A stretch of 64,000 bases of DNA from Chloroflexota bacterium. Lineage in GTDB: Bacteria; Chloroflexota; Dehalococcoidia; Lucifugimonadales; JACPQL01. Below are positions 51,262-59,995 of this stretch, piece by piece. The first letter of the stretch is position 1; each line of letters begins with the position of its first letter. A model generated the notes under the pieces. It had not been told where the DNA came from and made no database searches. It saw only the letters and a list, made by a program, of their open reading frames with translations. The position numbers were made by a program, and so were the translations under genes. Location of the stretch: NCBI GenBank assembly GCA_016190445.1, contig JACPQL010000011.1:48562-112561 (forward strand), given 5' to 3'.

Positions 51262-52428
51262 ATGGACTTGCGTTTTACCCCCGAACAAGAGCGGTTCCGC
51301 CAGGAGGTCAGGGAGTTCATCCAGAGCAACATGACCCCTGAGCTTCAGGAGGAGATAGAGCATGGAGAGCCTCTGGGCCCCCATGGCCGACAGATGTACA
51401 AGAAGCTCTGCGCCAGGGGCTGGGTGGGCATGGGCTGGCCCAAGGAGTACGGGGGCCAGGCTGCCGACCTGACCGACCAGTTCATCTTTGAGGAGGAGGC
51501 CAGCCGCTTTGCGGTGTACGTCGGCGACCTGACGGTGGCGGGCATGGGCCCGGTCATCATGCAGGTGGGGAGCGAGGAGCAGAAGCGGCACTTCCTCCCG
51601 GGCATTCTCAGGGGGGACACCATCTTCGCCATCGGGTACACGGAGCCCAGCGGCGGCTCAGACCTCGCCTCCCTCCAGACCAGGGCCGTCCAGGACGGCG
51701 ATGACTACGTAATCAACGGCCAGAAGATGTTCACCACCGAGGCCCACGTGGCCAGCCACGTCTGGCTCCTGGCCCGCACCGACCCGGAGCAGCGCAAGCA
51801 CCGCGGCCTCTCCATCTTCCTCATCCCCATGAACACGCCGGGGATCGCCGTGCGCCCTCTGTGGGGCATCGGCGGCGGCAGGACCAACGAGGTGTTCCTG
51901 GACAACGTCCGGGTGCCCAAGACCTGGATGCTTGGCGAGTCCAACATGGGCTGGTACGTCGCCGCCATGGCCCTCAACCTGGAGCGCTCCGGCGCCGCCC
52001 GCTACGTCCGCTACGTGCGGCCCTACGAGTCGCTGCTACAGTTCGTGCGGGAGGCCAGGTACGACGGCTACTCCCTGGCGGAAGACCCGGCGGTGCGGCA
52101 GATGATGGCCGAGTTGGCCATAGACATCCGGGTGGCCCGGCTCCTGGCGTACCGCTCCTTCTCCCTGGTGAAGAGCGGGAACGTGAACCCTGCCTACGAG
52201 CACTCCGCCTTCAAGACGTGGGGCTCCGAGCTTTCCCAGCGCATCGCTGGTGTGGGGCTCAAGGTCATGGGCATGTACGGCCAGTTGGAGCCGGGCTCCA
52301 GGTGGGCGCCGCTCAAGGGCATGTTCGAGCGCCTCTACCAGAGGACAGTGCCCAACACCATCGGCCACGGCACCAGCCAGATCAACCGGAACGTCATCGC
52401 CACGCGAGGCCTGGGCCTGCCACGGTAG
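51262..52428 (+). CDS. Acyl-CoA dehydrogenase family protein
   Basis: A 388-residue flavoprotein. N-terminal helices (DLRFTPEQERFRQEVREF), FAD site IGYTEPSGGSDLASLQTRA, GLSIFLIPMNTPGI and a C-terminal domain ending GTSQINRNVIATRGLGLPR. The usual catalytic Glu in the IYEG-type loop is not obvious; the corresponding region reads TIGHGTSQIN. It may therefore act on an unusual acyl-CoA or as a nitroalkane/aryl-type relative. GGGAGGAGGGAGAGC precedes the ATG; the longer frame upstream overlaps the ABC gene. Confidence 0.85.
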   Translation: MDLRFTPEQERFRQEVREFIQSNMTPELQEEIEHGEPLGPHGRQMYKKLCARGWVGMGWPKEYGGQAADLTDQFIFEEEASRFAVYVGDLTVAGMGPVIMQVGSEEQKRHFLPGILRGDTIFAIGYTEPSGGSDLASLQTRAVQDGDDYVINGQKMFTTEAHVASHVWLLARTDPEQRKHRGLSIFLIPMNTPGIAVRPLWGIGGGRTNEVFLDNVRVPKTWMLGESNMGWYVAAMALNLERSGAARYVRYVRPYESLLQFVREARYDGYSLAEDPAVRQMMAELAIDIRVARLLAYRSFSLVKSGNVNPAYEHSAFKTWGSELSQRIAGVGLKVMGMYGQLEPGSRWAPLKGMFERLYQRTVPNTIGHGTSQINRNVIATRGLGLPR

Positions 52429-52622
52429 GGGCCGCTGGGCTGTGCCGGCATCGTCCGCTGGCCCCGTGCCTTCCGGCATACCCACGGCAGGCCTGCCAGG
52501 AGGGCGGGCACCTCCCATACCCCCGCTCAGGGTTGCTTAAGCTCGGTAGATAGCCTAGCTTTGAGACCCCATCTCTTTCAGCTTTGCATGTATTGGAAAG
52601 CTTAAGGGTTTTAGGGAGACCC

Positions 52623-52650
52623 TTGAGCCGGACCACAGACCAGTTATAAT
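52623..52650 (+). promoter_or_regulatory. Promoter of the SIR2-like operon
   Basis: TTGAGC (52623-52628), 16 bases, TATAAT (52645-52650). The ATG is at 52669, so the expected leader is only about 12 bases but includes GGAGGG. Confidence 0.6.
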
Positions 52651-52668
52651 AGCGTTGGAGGGATAAGA

Positions 52669-53574
52669 ATGGATCGCATCGTCCTTTTTGGTGCCGGTGC
52701 CAGCTATGGAGCTGGGCAGGTGTTGCCGAAGGCACCACCGCTAGGGAAGGACTTATATGCGGAGTTAGCTCGCTATTGCCCCTCAAGCTGGGGACAACTG
52801 CCAAATGATATCCATACCGCTTTCCACGCTGGCTTCGAGCAAGGGATGCAGATTCTCTGGGATAAGTATTCCACCAACATAGCGCTGCTCATGCGTCACA
52901 TGACCCTCTACCTCGCCCAGTTCCGACCGGACGGCTCTGGCAGAGACCTCTACTCCCGTTTTCTAAATGCCTTGAACAAGCATGAGCTTGCTCACCAAGT
53001 GCTGTACTCCACCCTGAATTATGAGTGTGTCTTGGAGCTATCCGCGAGCGCCATGGGCAAGCGGGTAAACTACGGGGGAGTAGAGGTCGACCGGAATGCA
53101 ATAGGAATCTGGAAGCTACACGGCTCATGCAATTTCCTTTCTGCTGGTATCAAAGCGAGTAGCGGTGTGCTTTTTAGCAGCGGTGTCGCCTTCGAAGGCG
53201 AACTTAAAGCCGTAAACCCTAATGACGCGATTGAGTACTGCCTTTCCGACATGGGTCTCTACCCCGCCATGGCTCTATACATGAATGCCAAACCCGTGCA
53301 GGTTGGGCAGTCCGTCATTCATGGGTTGCAGCGGCGTTGGGCGGACGTCGTGAGGAAGGCCAACCGTTTGTTGGTAGTTGGCGTGCGTCCTTACCCTGGA
53401 GACACGCACATCTGGCAGCCGCTAGCGGAATGTCAAGGCGAACTGGGCTTTGTTGGCCCGCAACCAGACTTCGACCTTTGGCGAGAATCACAAAGGGCAG
53501 GCAAGGTATCTCGCTGGATAGGGTCGCGCTGGGACGCGTGCTTTGAACAATCGGTAGCTTTCATCGCGGAGTAG
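52669..53574 (+). CDS. SIR2-like domain protein
   Basis: A 301-residue protein. The NAD-pocket start VLFGAGASYGAG (7-16), TLNYE (115-119, usually T.NYD) and KLHGS with His151 are the SIR2-family signatures. A C-terminal strand LLVVGVRPYPGDTHIW completes the Rossmann half. It lacks the zinc ribbon of deacetylase sirtuins, placing it with the SIR2-like NADase-type proteins that occur in phage-defence genes. NAD cleavage is inferred, not shown. It lies in a lower-GC patch (53161-53220 is 32/60 GC) and is followed after three bases by a zinc-ribbon gene. GGAGGG precedes the ATG. Confidence 0.8.
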   Translation: MDRIVLFGAGASYGAGQVLPKAPPLGKDLYAELARYCPSSWGQLPNDIHTAFHAGFEQGMQILWDKYSTNIALLMRHMTLYLAQFRPDGSGRDLYSRFLNALNKHELAHQVLYSTLNYECVLELSASAMGKRVNYGGVEVDRNAIGIWKLHGSCNFLSAGIKASSGVLFSSGVAFEGELKAVNPNDAIEYCLSDMGLYPAMALYMNAKPVQVGQSVIHGLQRRWADVVRKANRLLVVGVRPYPGDTHIWQPLAECQGELGFVGPQPDFDLWRESQRAGKVSRWIGSRWDACFEQSVAFIAE

Positions 53575-53577
53575 GAA

Positions 53578-53805
53578 ATGGACGCATACAAGGCCGAACA
53601 ATGGCTTCGCACCCGTGCAACGTCTTTACATTGCCCAGCGTGCGGTCAAAAGAACTTCAACATAGAGAACACGATTCCCATGACGAACACCTTGCAAGAA
53701 GGCGGGCATGTTGACTACCTTAACGGCTGCCCTCTGGTAGCCGTAATCTGCCAGAACTGCGCTCATGTCCTGTTCTTCGCTGCCAAACCCATGGGCCTGG
53801 CTTAA
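53578..53805 (+). CDS. Small zinc-ribbon protein after the SIR2-like gene
   Basis: A 75-residue protein with two CXXC pairs (CPACG near residue 20 and CQNCA near residue 60) and the ending HVLFFAAKPMGLA. It resembles widespread short zinc-ribbon proteins of unknown function. Its position three bases after the SIR2-like stop suggests a joint role, possibly as target recogniser or immunity/cofactor protein. Confidence 0.7.
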   Translation: MDAYKAEQWLRTRATSLHCPACGQKNFNIENTIPMTNTLQEGGHVDYLNGCPLVAVICQNCAHVLFFAAKPMGLA

Positions 53806-53826
53806 GCCGGGCTTTAAGCCCTCTTA

Positions 53827-53935
53827 TTGCAGGTATTGCCGAGGTCAACCCACCTTAAGCTCGCCAATACCTGCTACCGGGCCCAGAAATAGCGCAGGTA
53901 TCGCTTCGCTTGTCCTTGCCCAACCTCGCCGTGGC
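53827..53935 (+). repeat. Dispersed repeat C, copy 2
   Basis: It shares ordered blocks with 18619-18720. Internally GCAGGTATTG pairs with CAATACCTGC (about 45 bases apart), which is degraded in copy 1. It lies directly after the SIR2/zinc-ribbon pair. Confidence 0.65.
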
Positions 53936-53938
53936 ACC

Positions 53939-53965
53939 CTGAGCCCCGACAAAGGCGGGGCTCAG
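53939..53965 (+). terminator. GC-rich hairpin before the second MmgE/PrpD gene
   Basis: CTGAGCCCC and GGGGCTCAG arms around a nine-base loop; no U-run. It may end the SIR2 transcript. Confidence 0.4.
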
Positions 53966-54000
53966 GTCCAGAACGCCATCCACAGGAAAGGAGAAAGAGC

Positions 54001-55374
54001 ATGGCCCAGGCTGTCCACGTGACCCCCATCATGCAGCGCCTGAGCGCCTACATCGCGGCGGCCCCGGAGCGCTCTCTGCCCCCGGAGGTGGCTGAAAGGA
54101 CCAAACACCACATCCTGGACACGGTTGCCGCCATGGTATCGGGCTCGCGGCTGAAGCCCGGGGTCCTGGCTATCCAGCTCGCGCGTGCCCAGGGCGGCAC
54201 CCCCGAGGCCCTGGTGGTGGGGTCGGACGTGGTGACCACCGCCATCAACGCCGCCACAGCCAACGGCTTCCTGGGCCATGCAGATGAGACCGACGACTCG
54301 CACGCGCCGTCGCTCACCCATCCCGGCTGCGCCATCGTGCCCGCAGCCCTGGCCATGGCGGAGCGAGAGGCCGCCACTGGGGAGGCGCTCATCCGGGCCG
54401 TGGCCCTGGGATACGACGTGGGGTGCCGCATTGCCCGCGCCATGAGTCGTGGGTCTGGGCGAGTGAGGGGCCACTCCTCCCATGCCATCGGCGGGCAGTT
54501 CGGCGCCGCAGCCGCGGCGTGCGGCCTCGCCAGGCTCGACCCCCGGCAGGTCCGCTCGGCCCTGGCCTATGCCGCCCAGCAAGCCTCCGGCATCACCTCC
54601 TGGATGCGCGACCCTGAGCACGTGGAGAAGGCCTTCGTCTTCGCAGGGATGGGCGCCCGCAACGGCGTCACCGCCGCCACCTTCGTTCAAGCAGGGTTCA
54701 CGGGAGAGGAGGACGTATTCTCCGGCCCCGACAACTTCCTGGAGGTGTTTTGCCCGAACGTCGAAGAGCTGGGCCGCTGGGCGGAGAACCTTGGGAGCCA
54801 CTACGAGGTCGCTATCACCAACATCAAGAAGTTCCCCGTCGGCTCCCCCATTCAGGCAGCCGCCGAGGCCCTCACCGACCTGGTGGCGGAGCACCATCTC
54901 ACCCCAGGCAAGGTGCGGAGGATAGAGGTGCATCTTCCCCCAGAGGGCTCCCGAATCGTGGACAACCGGGCCATGCCAGATATCAACTGCCAGTACATCA
55001 TGGCGGTGATCCTTCTGGACGGCCGCCTCACCTTCAAGGCGGCCCACACACCGGAGCGGATGCAGGACCCCAAGGTGCAGGGGGTCCAGTCTCGCGTCAC
55101 TCTGGTCCCAAGCCCGGAGTTCCAGGAGATGGAGCGCCAGCGCCCCGCCAGAGTGCGTGTCCACCTGGCCACCGGAGAAGTGGTGGAGTGCCACGTGCCC
55201 GCTATTCGCGGCACCTACGACAACCCCATGACCAGGGACGAGGTGGCCGCCAAGAGCATGGACCTGATGGAGGAGGTGCTGGGCCGAGAGCGCGCCCAGG
55301 CACTGGTGGCGAGGGTATGGGAGCTGGAACGGGTCGGTGACGTCCGAGACCTGCGCCCCTTGCTGCGGGTCTAG
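54001..55374 (+). CDS. MmgE/PrpD family protein (second copy)
   Basis: A 457-residue protein of the same family as 4490-5854: TKHHILDTVAAMVSGSRL, ATANGFLGHADETDDSH, SLTHPGCAIVPAALAMAE, KKFPVGSPIQAAAEAL and YDNPMTRDEVAAK. It differs markedly in the substrate-region residues, so the two are unlikely to share one substrate. AGGAAAGGAGAAAGAGC precedes the ATG. The role within organic-acid breakdown is inferred. Confidence 0.87.
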   Translation: MAQAVHVTPIMQRLSAYIAAAPERSLPPEVAERTKHHILDTVAAMVSGSRLKPGVLAIQLARAQGGTPEALVVGSDVVTTAINAATANGFLGHADETDDSHAPSLTHPGCAIVPAALAMAEREAATGEALIRAVALGYDVGCRIARAMSRGSGRVRGHSSHAIGGQFGAAAAACGLARLDPRQVRSALAYAAQQASGITSWMRDPEHVEKAFVFAGMGARNGVTAATFVQAGFTGEEDVFSGPDNFLEVFCPNVEELGRWAENLGSHYEVAITNIKKFPVGSPIQAAAEALTDLVAEHHLTPGKVRRIEVHLPPEGSRIVDNRAMPDINCQYIMAVILLDGRLTFKAAHTPERMQDPKVQGVQSRVTLVPSPEFQEMERQRPARVRVHLATGEVVECHVPAIRGTYDNPMTRDEVAAKSMDLMEEVLGRERAQALVARVWELERVGDVRDLRPLLRV

Positions 55375-55377
55375 CAG

Positions 55378-55408
55378 GGGTGCTGAACCCCGACGTGTCG
55401 GGGCACCC
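55378..55408 (+). terminator. Hairpin after the second MmgE/PrpD gene
   Basis: CCCCGAC (55388-55394) pairs with GTCGGGG (55397-55403), with GGGTGC/GCACCC outside. It starts three bases after the stop and has no U-tract. Confidence 0.45.
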
Positions 55409-55471
55409 GCGCTCTCCCTGTACAAGTCAAGGCTGTGTCCTGTCCCTGAAGTTCGCAGTCAATGTCTCTAC

Positions 55472-55576
55472 GTCGTTGCGAGGCCCGACAAAGGAGGGCC
55501 GTGGCAATCTGGCGGCGGGGCCCACCCCTCCAGGTTGCTTCGTCGTCCCGATGTCATCGGGACTCCTCGCAACGAC
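55472..55576. repeat. Inverted-repeat element
   Basis: GTCGTTGCGAGG at the left and CCTCGCAACGAC at the right pair perfectly. The interior shares GGAGGGCCGTGGCAA with the complement of about 20893-20977, so this is a second member of a dispersed family. Confidence 0.65.
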
Positions 55577-55606
55577 AGTTTGTACGCCAATCTCTGAACC
55601 AGGACG

Positions 55607-56806
55607 CTAGACGAAGCGGGTGCGCTTGCTCCTCGCCTTCTCGGAGGTGGAGACGGGTAGCCTGCGGCCTGCCAGGGCCTCCTCCACCAGCAGGGCGAAG
55701 TGCTCCCGGTCCTGGCCCGTGACGACGGCCTGCTCGTGGGACTCGGAGAGGGCCACCGGGTAGCCGTGGCCCTTTTGGCACTGCTCCACCACCGCGGCGT
55801 GCACCAGGCCCAGCAGGGCCTCGTCTTTGGCCGCCCAGGCGGGCAGCTCCACCCGGCCTATCTCCTGCCCCCCATGGACGTAGAAGAAGTGGGGCGCGTG
55901 CTCCCCGTAGCTCTCCACAATGGAGGAGGCGCTCACGAAGAGATCGCTGCGCTGCCCTGGCTCCAGGACCCGCGCAAAGAGGTCCCGGTCGGTCAGGCCG
56001 CCCACGCGGTCGCAGGGGCGCTGGCCATTGTGGAGGCCCTTGCAGTGGCGGTCGCAGTTGACGATGGGATAGGGGCAAACTGCCAGGCGGAGGGCCGACA
56101 CCACGTCGGCACTGCGAGGAAGGCTGACATAGCTGGCCACGGCGAGCACTCGCCGCAGCGCCATCTGCCGTAGCTCCTCAAGGGCATCCAGGAACCCCTC
56201 CTGTAACAGTCGGCGCCTCAGGAACTCCGGGTAGGTCTGGCCTGCCAGGCCCCAGAGGATGAGAGAGCCGTCCATCAGGGCCACTGCGGGCACGTCGGCG
56301 GCTACCTGGCGCGCCAAGTCGGCCAAGGCGCGGGCCTCCTCCACGGCACGCACCATGCCCAGAACAGGCCCCTCCACCTGCTGGTCATGGAAGCCATCGG
56401 GGTCCTCTATGGCCAGCTCATCCTCGGCGACGTGGAGGCGAGGAGTGCTCTCCAGGCGGGCCTCAGGGGTCTGCCCGTAGCGCAGCAGGACGCGGCCTAT
56501 GTTGATGAGAAGGCAGCGTGCCGGCGAGTGGCGGTCCACGGCGATATGAGAGCCGTCCACGGCCAGCACGGCGTAGTCCTGTGGCAGGCCAGGGGCGGAG
56601 TACCTTCCCCCGAGCCCTCCGGTGAGGGCGGCGGCCAGCCACGTGATGTGCCCCTCGCGGCGCCGCGCCTCCAGGGCGACGGGGTCAGCGGACTCCAGGG
56701 TGGCCAGCGCCTCCCGGAGCCGGGCGCCGTGCTCGGCCTGGCGGGCCACTAGCTGTTCCGCCATTGCATCAATCTGGAGGGCCGTCTGGTGAAGGTCCAG
56801 GGACAT
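55607..56806 (-). CDS. nurA: NurA-domain nuclease
   Basis: A 399-residue NurA-family protein: VLAVDGSHIAVDR with the first catalytic Asp, ALMDGSLILWG, LAVASYVSLPRSADVV and ALSESHEQAVV near the end. NurA is a 5'-3' nuclease that normally pairs with the HerA ATPase in end resection; HerA is not in this window. A Cys/His-rich insert (CPYPIVNCDRHCKG ... CDRVGG) interrupts the middle. It starts four bases after the end of selB. Confidence 0.82.
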   Translation of the reverse strand: MSLDLHQTALQIDAMAEQLVARQAEHGARLREALATLESADPVALEARRREGHITWLAAALTGGLGGRYSAPGLPQDYAVLAVDGSHIAVDRHSPARCLLINIGRVLLRYGQTPEARLESTPRLHVAEDELAIEDPDGFHDQQVEGPVLGMVRAVEEARALADLARQVAADVPAVALMDGSLILWGLAGQTYPEFLRRRLLQEGFLDALEELRQMALRRVLAVASYVSLPRSADVVSALRLAVCPYPIVNCDRHCKGLHNGQRPCDRVGGLTDRDLFARVLEPGQRSDLFVSASSIVESYGEHAPHFFYVHGGQEIGRVELPAWAAKDEALLGLVHAAVVEQCQKGHGYPVALSESHEQAVVTGQDREHFALLVEEALAGRRLPVSTSEKARSKRTRFV

Positions 56807-56809
56807 GGC

Positions 56810-58672
56810 CTACCTCAGCACCCGGTCGTCGCCCACGCGGCGAGTTATGTGCCGCTGGTCCATGTGCTCCAGAAGGGGCAAGGCGTACTTGCGGCTGGCG
56901 CCAAACATATCGCGCACCTCGCCCACGGTGATCTTGCCGTGCTCACGTAAGTGCTGGACTATCCTGCTCACCATCTCCTGGTAGGCGCTGGTGGCGAAGA
57001 CCACGCCCTCGCTCGCCCGTGTCACTCGCCCCTCTTCGACCAGCAGGTTCACCAGGTCGGGCTCCGGGGCGTTCTCCGTAGGGGGCGAAAAGGGGTTGGC
57101 CTCCAGGGCACGCACGTACTCCTCCATGCGGGCCCGCTGGGCCGGTGGTAGGCGCACCTCGTGCTGGGACAAGGCTAGCGCGGCACCCTTCTCTATCAGG
57201 ACCTGTTCCTCGGCCATCCGTGCCAGGGCTGGAGGGAACACCTGCGATGAGAGACCCAGACGGCTCCTCAGCTCCTCTTTGGGGATGCCCCTCCTGAGGG
57301 GGTACTGGCGATGGTACTCTGCGAGTTCCTTTTGTGCTCTTGAGCGCAGGCTGCTCCAGCCTCGGGCGGTGTACAGCAACGAGCCCGGGCCTGCTGCATC
57401 TCCGCCCAGGAGCACCAGCCGCCCGTTCTGGGCGCTCTCCTGGACAACGACGCGGGCCTGTTCGGGGGAGAGGTTGGCCCTCTTGGCCAGGGCCTCCAGA
57501 TCGCAGGGCTCCAGCGACTCCAGCGTCTTGAGCAGCACCTCGTCGGCGGAGCCCTCTTCCATTACCGTGAGGCGCTCCAGGGTCGGCGCGTGGCGGCGCC
57601 GGTGGCGCCGGGCGTGAGCGTCCACCACGCTGCCCCCGCCCATGGTGGTCTCGGTGGACCGGACGACGAAGTAGTCGCCCCGCACCACGGCTACCGGGCC
57701 ATCCAGGTGAAGCTGGGCCCACCCCCACTCGCCTGGCTCCAACCTGTCCCGGTCCAGGAGCCGGACGCGGGCGGTGGTCTCGCTGGCGCCGGTGTGGAAG
57801 GTGACGGGGAAGTTGTGTGGCATGGGACGCGGTGCGTTGGGGATCAGCCGAAGGTGAACGTCTACCGCCGTGGTGGGCTTTAGCCAGCCAGGGGTGGCCA
57901 GCACCTCTCCCCGCGCTATCTCTTCGTGGGAGACGCCCGAGAGGTTGACCGCCACGCGGCTGCCTGGGACCGCCTCCTCCATCTTGCGCCTGTGAGTCTG
58001 AAGGCCTCGGATGCGGCACCGCTGGCTGGCCAGCACCAGCTCCACCTCCTGTCCCACTCTCAGGCGGCCGTCTATCAGTGTGCCTGTGACCACAGTCCCG
58101 AAGCCGGCGATGGTGAAGGAGCGGTCTATGGCTAGCCGGGGCCGGCCCAGGTCTGGGCGGGGCTCGGTCTGGTCCAGAAGGTCGTCCATGGTGCGCGCTA
58201 GCTGGTCCAGGCCATCTCTGGTGACTGCGGAGACAGGCACCACCGGCGCTCCCTCCAGGGTAGTGCCCTTCAGTGTCTCCTCCACATCGGCCTGTACCAG
58301 CTCCAGCCAGTCCTGATCAACCAGCTCCTTCTTGGTGAGGGCCACGAGGCCGCGGCGCACCCTGAGCAGGTCCAGGATGGCGAGGTGCTCGCGGGTCTGG
58401 GGCATCACCGACTCATCGGCGGCCACCACCAGCATGGCCAGGTCAACACCGCCCACGCCCGCCAGCATGTTCTTGATGAAACGCTCGTGGCCTGGCACGT
58501 CCACAATGCTCAACTCTCGTCCGCTGGGGAGGGTGAGCCATGCAAACCCCAGGTCTATAGTCATACCCCGCTCCTTCTCCTCTTGAAGGCGGTCGGGGTC
58601 AATGCCAGTGAGGGCCCTCACCAGGGTGGACTTGCCGTGGTCCACGTGTCCAGCCGTACCTATGACATACAT
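56810..58672 (-). CDS. selB: Selenocysteine-specific elongation factor
   Basis: A 620-residue Sel[47 protein letters not shown] switch, [22 protein letters not shown], domains 2-3, and C-terminal winged helices ([46 protein letters not shown]). It brings Sec-tRNA to UGA codons bearing a SECIS hairpin. No selA, selC or selD is seen here, and no in-frame-UGA selenoprotein was identified. Its leader is the dispersed repeat copy at 58673-58853. Confidence 0.94.
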   Translation of the reverse strand: MYVIGTAGHVDHGKSTLVRALTGIDPDRLQEEKERGMTIDLGFAWLTLPSGRELSIVDVPGHERFIKNMLAGVGGVDLAMLVVAADESVMPQTREHLAILDLLRVRRGLVALTKKELVDQDWLELVQADVEETLKGTTLEGAPVVPVSAVTRDGLDQLARTMDDLLDQTEPRPDLGRPRLAIDRSFTIAGFGTVVTGTLIDGRLRVGQEVELVLASQRCRIRGLQTHRRKMEEAVPGSRVAVNLSGVSHEEIARGEVLATPGWLKPTTAVDVHLRLIPNAPRPMPHNFPVTFHTGASETTARVRLLDRDRLEPGEWGWAQLHLDGPVAVVRGDYFVVRSTETTMGGGSVVDAHARRHRRRHAPTLERLTVMEEGSADEVLLKTLESLEPCDLEALAKRANLSPEQARVVVQESAQNGRLVLLGGDAAGPGSLLYTARGWSSLRSRAQKELAEYHRQYPLRRGIPKEELRSRLGLSSQVFPPALARMAEEQVLIEKGAALALSQHEVRLPPAQRARMEEYVRALEANPFSPPTENAPEPDLVNLLVEEGRVTRASEGVVFATSAYQEMVSRIVQHLREHGKITVGEVRDMFGASRKYALPLLEHMDQRHITRRVGDDRVLR

Positions 58673-58853
58673 GGCAAATCCCTCACCCCCTGTGTCCCCC
58701 GCTCCCTTACCAAGGGAGCGGGGGAGAAACGTGCAATCTGGGGGACACCCCCAGACCCCCGGCCCTTCGGCCCCGATTGTATCGGGGCTCAGGGCAAGCT
58801 CCGGGACTTCGCCCCCCTCTGCACTTCCCTATGAATGAGTTTTGGGATAGCCT
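58673..58853 (-). repeat. Leader repeat, copy 2 (ends at the selB start)
   Basis: The complement matches 28294-28456 along its length, including the GGCTATCC start, the GTGCAGAGG..GAAG block, the CCCCCGCTCCCTT hairpin (58696-58708 / 58712-58724) and the final GGGGGTGAGGG ribosome-binding site before ATG 58672. An ATTGTATCGGGGC insert (with GCCCCGAT) is present only in this copy. Confidence 0.8.
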
Positions 58854-58888
58854 CTAGTCTAAGGCTGGCATATCCCCTTGGCTATACC

Positions 58889-59986
58889 TCACACGTTGAA
58901 GAGGAACTTGATGACATCCCCGTCCCGCACCTCGTAGGTCTTGCCCTCCAGCCTGAGCAGGCCCTGCTTGCGGGCCTCGGCCAGGCTCCCACACCGATGC
59001 AGGTCGTCGTAGGCCACCACCTCCGCCCGGATGAAGCCGCGCTCCATGTCGGAGTGCACCTTGCCTGCGGCCTTCTGGCCCACGGTGCCCCTGGCGATGG
59101 TCCAGGCGTGGACCTCCTGGTCGCCGCCGGTGAAGAAGGAGATGAGCCCCATCAGGTCGTAGGAGATGCGGATGATCCGCTCCAGTCCGGACTGGCCCAG
59201 CCCCAGGGAGCGGCGGAACTCCGCCTCTTCCTCCGGGCTCATCTGTGCCAGTTCCATCTCCAGCTTGCCGCAGAGGGCGGCGCCGGCGACCCCAGGGCGC
59301 GACAATCGCTGGCGCATCTCCTCCTCCAGCTCGCCGGCACGGGCCAAATCCTCCTCTCCTATGTTGAACACCACCAGAAGTGGCTTGGCGGTGAGGAACT
59401 GGTAGTTCTCCAGCGTGGTGGTGAGGTCGGGTGGAATGCGCTGCTCCCGTATGGGGGTGTCTTTCTCCAGGGCCGCCTTGATGGGGGTCAGGGCCTCCTT
59501 CTCCCGAAGCACGGCGTCCCGCTGGGAGGGCTTGGCCCCCTTCAGCCCCACCTCCAGGCGCTGGACGCGCCGCTCCAGTATGGCCAGGTCAGAGAAGGCA
59601 AGCTCCAGGTCCATGCTCTCCACATCCCGATAGGGGTCCACGCTCCCCTCCTCGTGGGGCACACCAGGGTCTCGGAAGGCGCGCACCACGTGAAGCAGGG
59701 CGTCGCACTGCTGGAGGATATTCAAGTACTGCCCGCCGATGCCGTGGCCCTTGCCTTCCTCCCTGGACTCAGGCATGTCCATGTACTGGACCTCGGCGGG
59801 GACCACCCGCTTGGGCCTGAACAACTCCGCCAGGAAGGGGAGCCTCTCCTCGGGGACCTTGGCCACGCCCACATTGGGCTGCTCTCCCCCGGTGCTGAAA
59901 AGCGCCGTCTCGGCGTGGCCACGGGTCAGGGCATTGAAAACAGTGGTCCTGCCGCTGCGGGGCAACCCTACGAGCGCGATCTGCAT
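58889..59986 (-). CDS. ychF: YchF/Obg-family GTPase (DUF933/TGS)
   Basis: A 365-residue YchF-like protein: G1 GLPRSGRTT with Arg where Walker Lys is expected, G4-like FNIGEED, the coiled-coil hairpin (ILERRVQRLEVGLKGA), and the C-terminal TGS/DUF933 region (HAWTIARGTVGQKAAGKVHSDMERGFIRAEVVAYDDL) ending DGDVIKFLFNV. YchF proteins prefer ATP and are linked to ribosome and stress biology. It starts ten bases after the end of the kinase/propeller gene and is co-transcribed with it. Confidence 0.9.
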   Translation of the reverse strand: MQIALVGLPRSGRTTVFNALTRGHAETALFSTGGEQPNVGVAKVPEERLPFLAELFRPKRVVPAEVQYMDMPESREEGKGHGIGGQYLNILQQCDALLHVVRAFRDPGVPHEEGSVDPYRDVESMDLELAFSDLAILERRVQRLEVGLKGAKPSQRDAVLREKEALTPIKAALEKDTPIREQRIPPDLTTTLENYQFLTAKPLLVVFNIGEEDLARAGELEEEMRQRLSRPGVAGAALCGKLEMELAQMSPEEEAEFRRSLGLGQSGLERIIRISYDLMGLISFFTGGDQEVHAWTIARGTVGQKAAGKVHSDMERGFIRAEVVAYDDLHRCGSLAEARKQGLLRLEGKTYEVRDGDVIKFLFNV

Positions 59987-59995
59987 GGCACCCCC

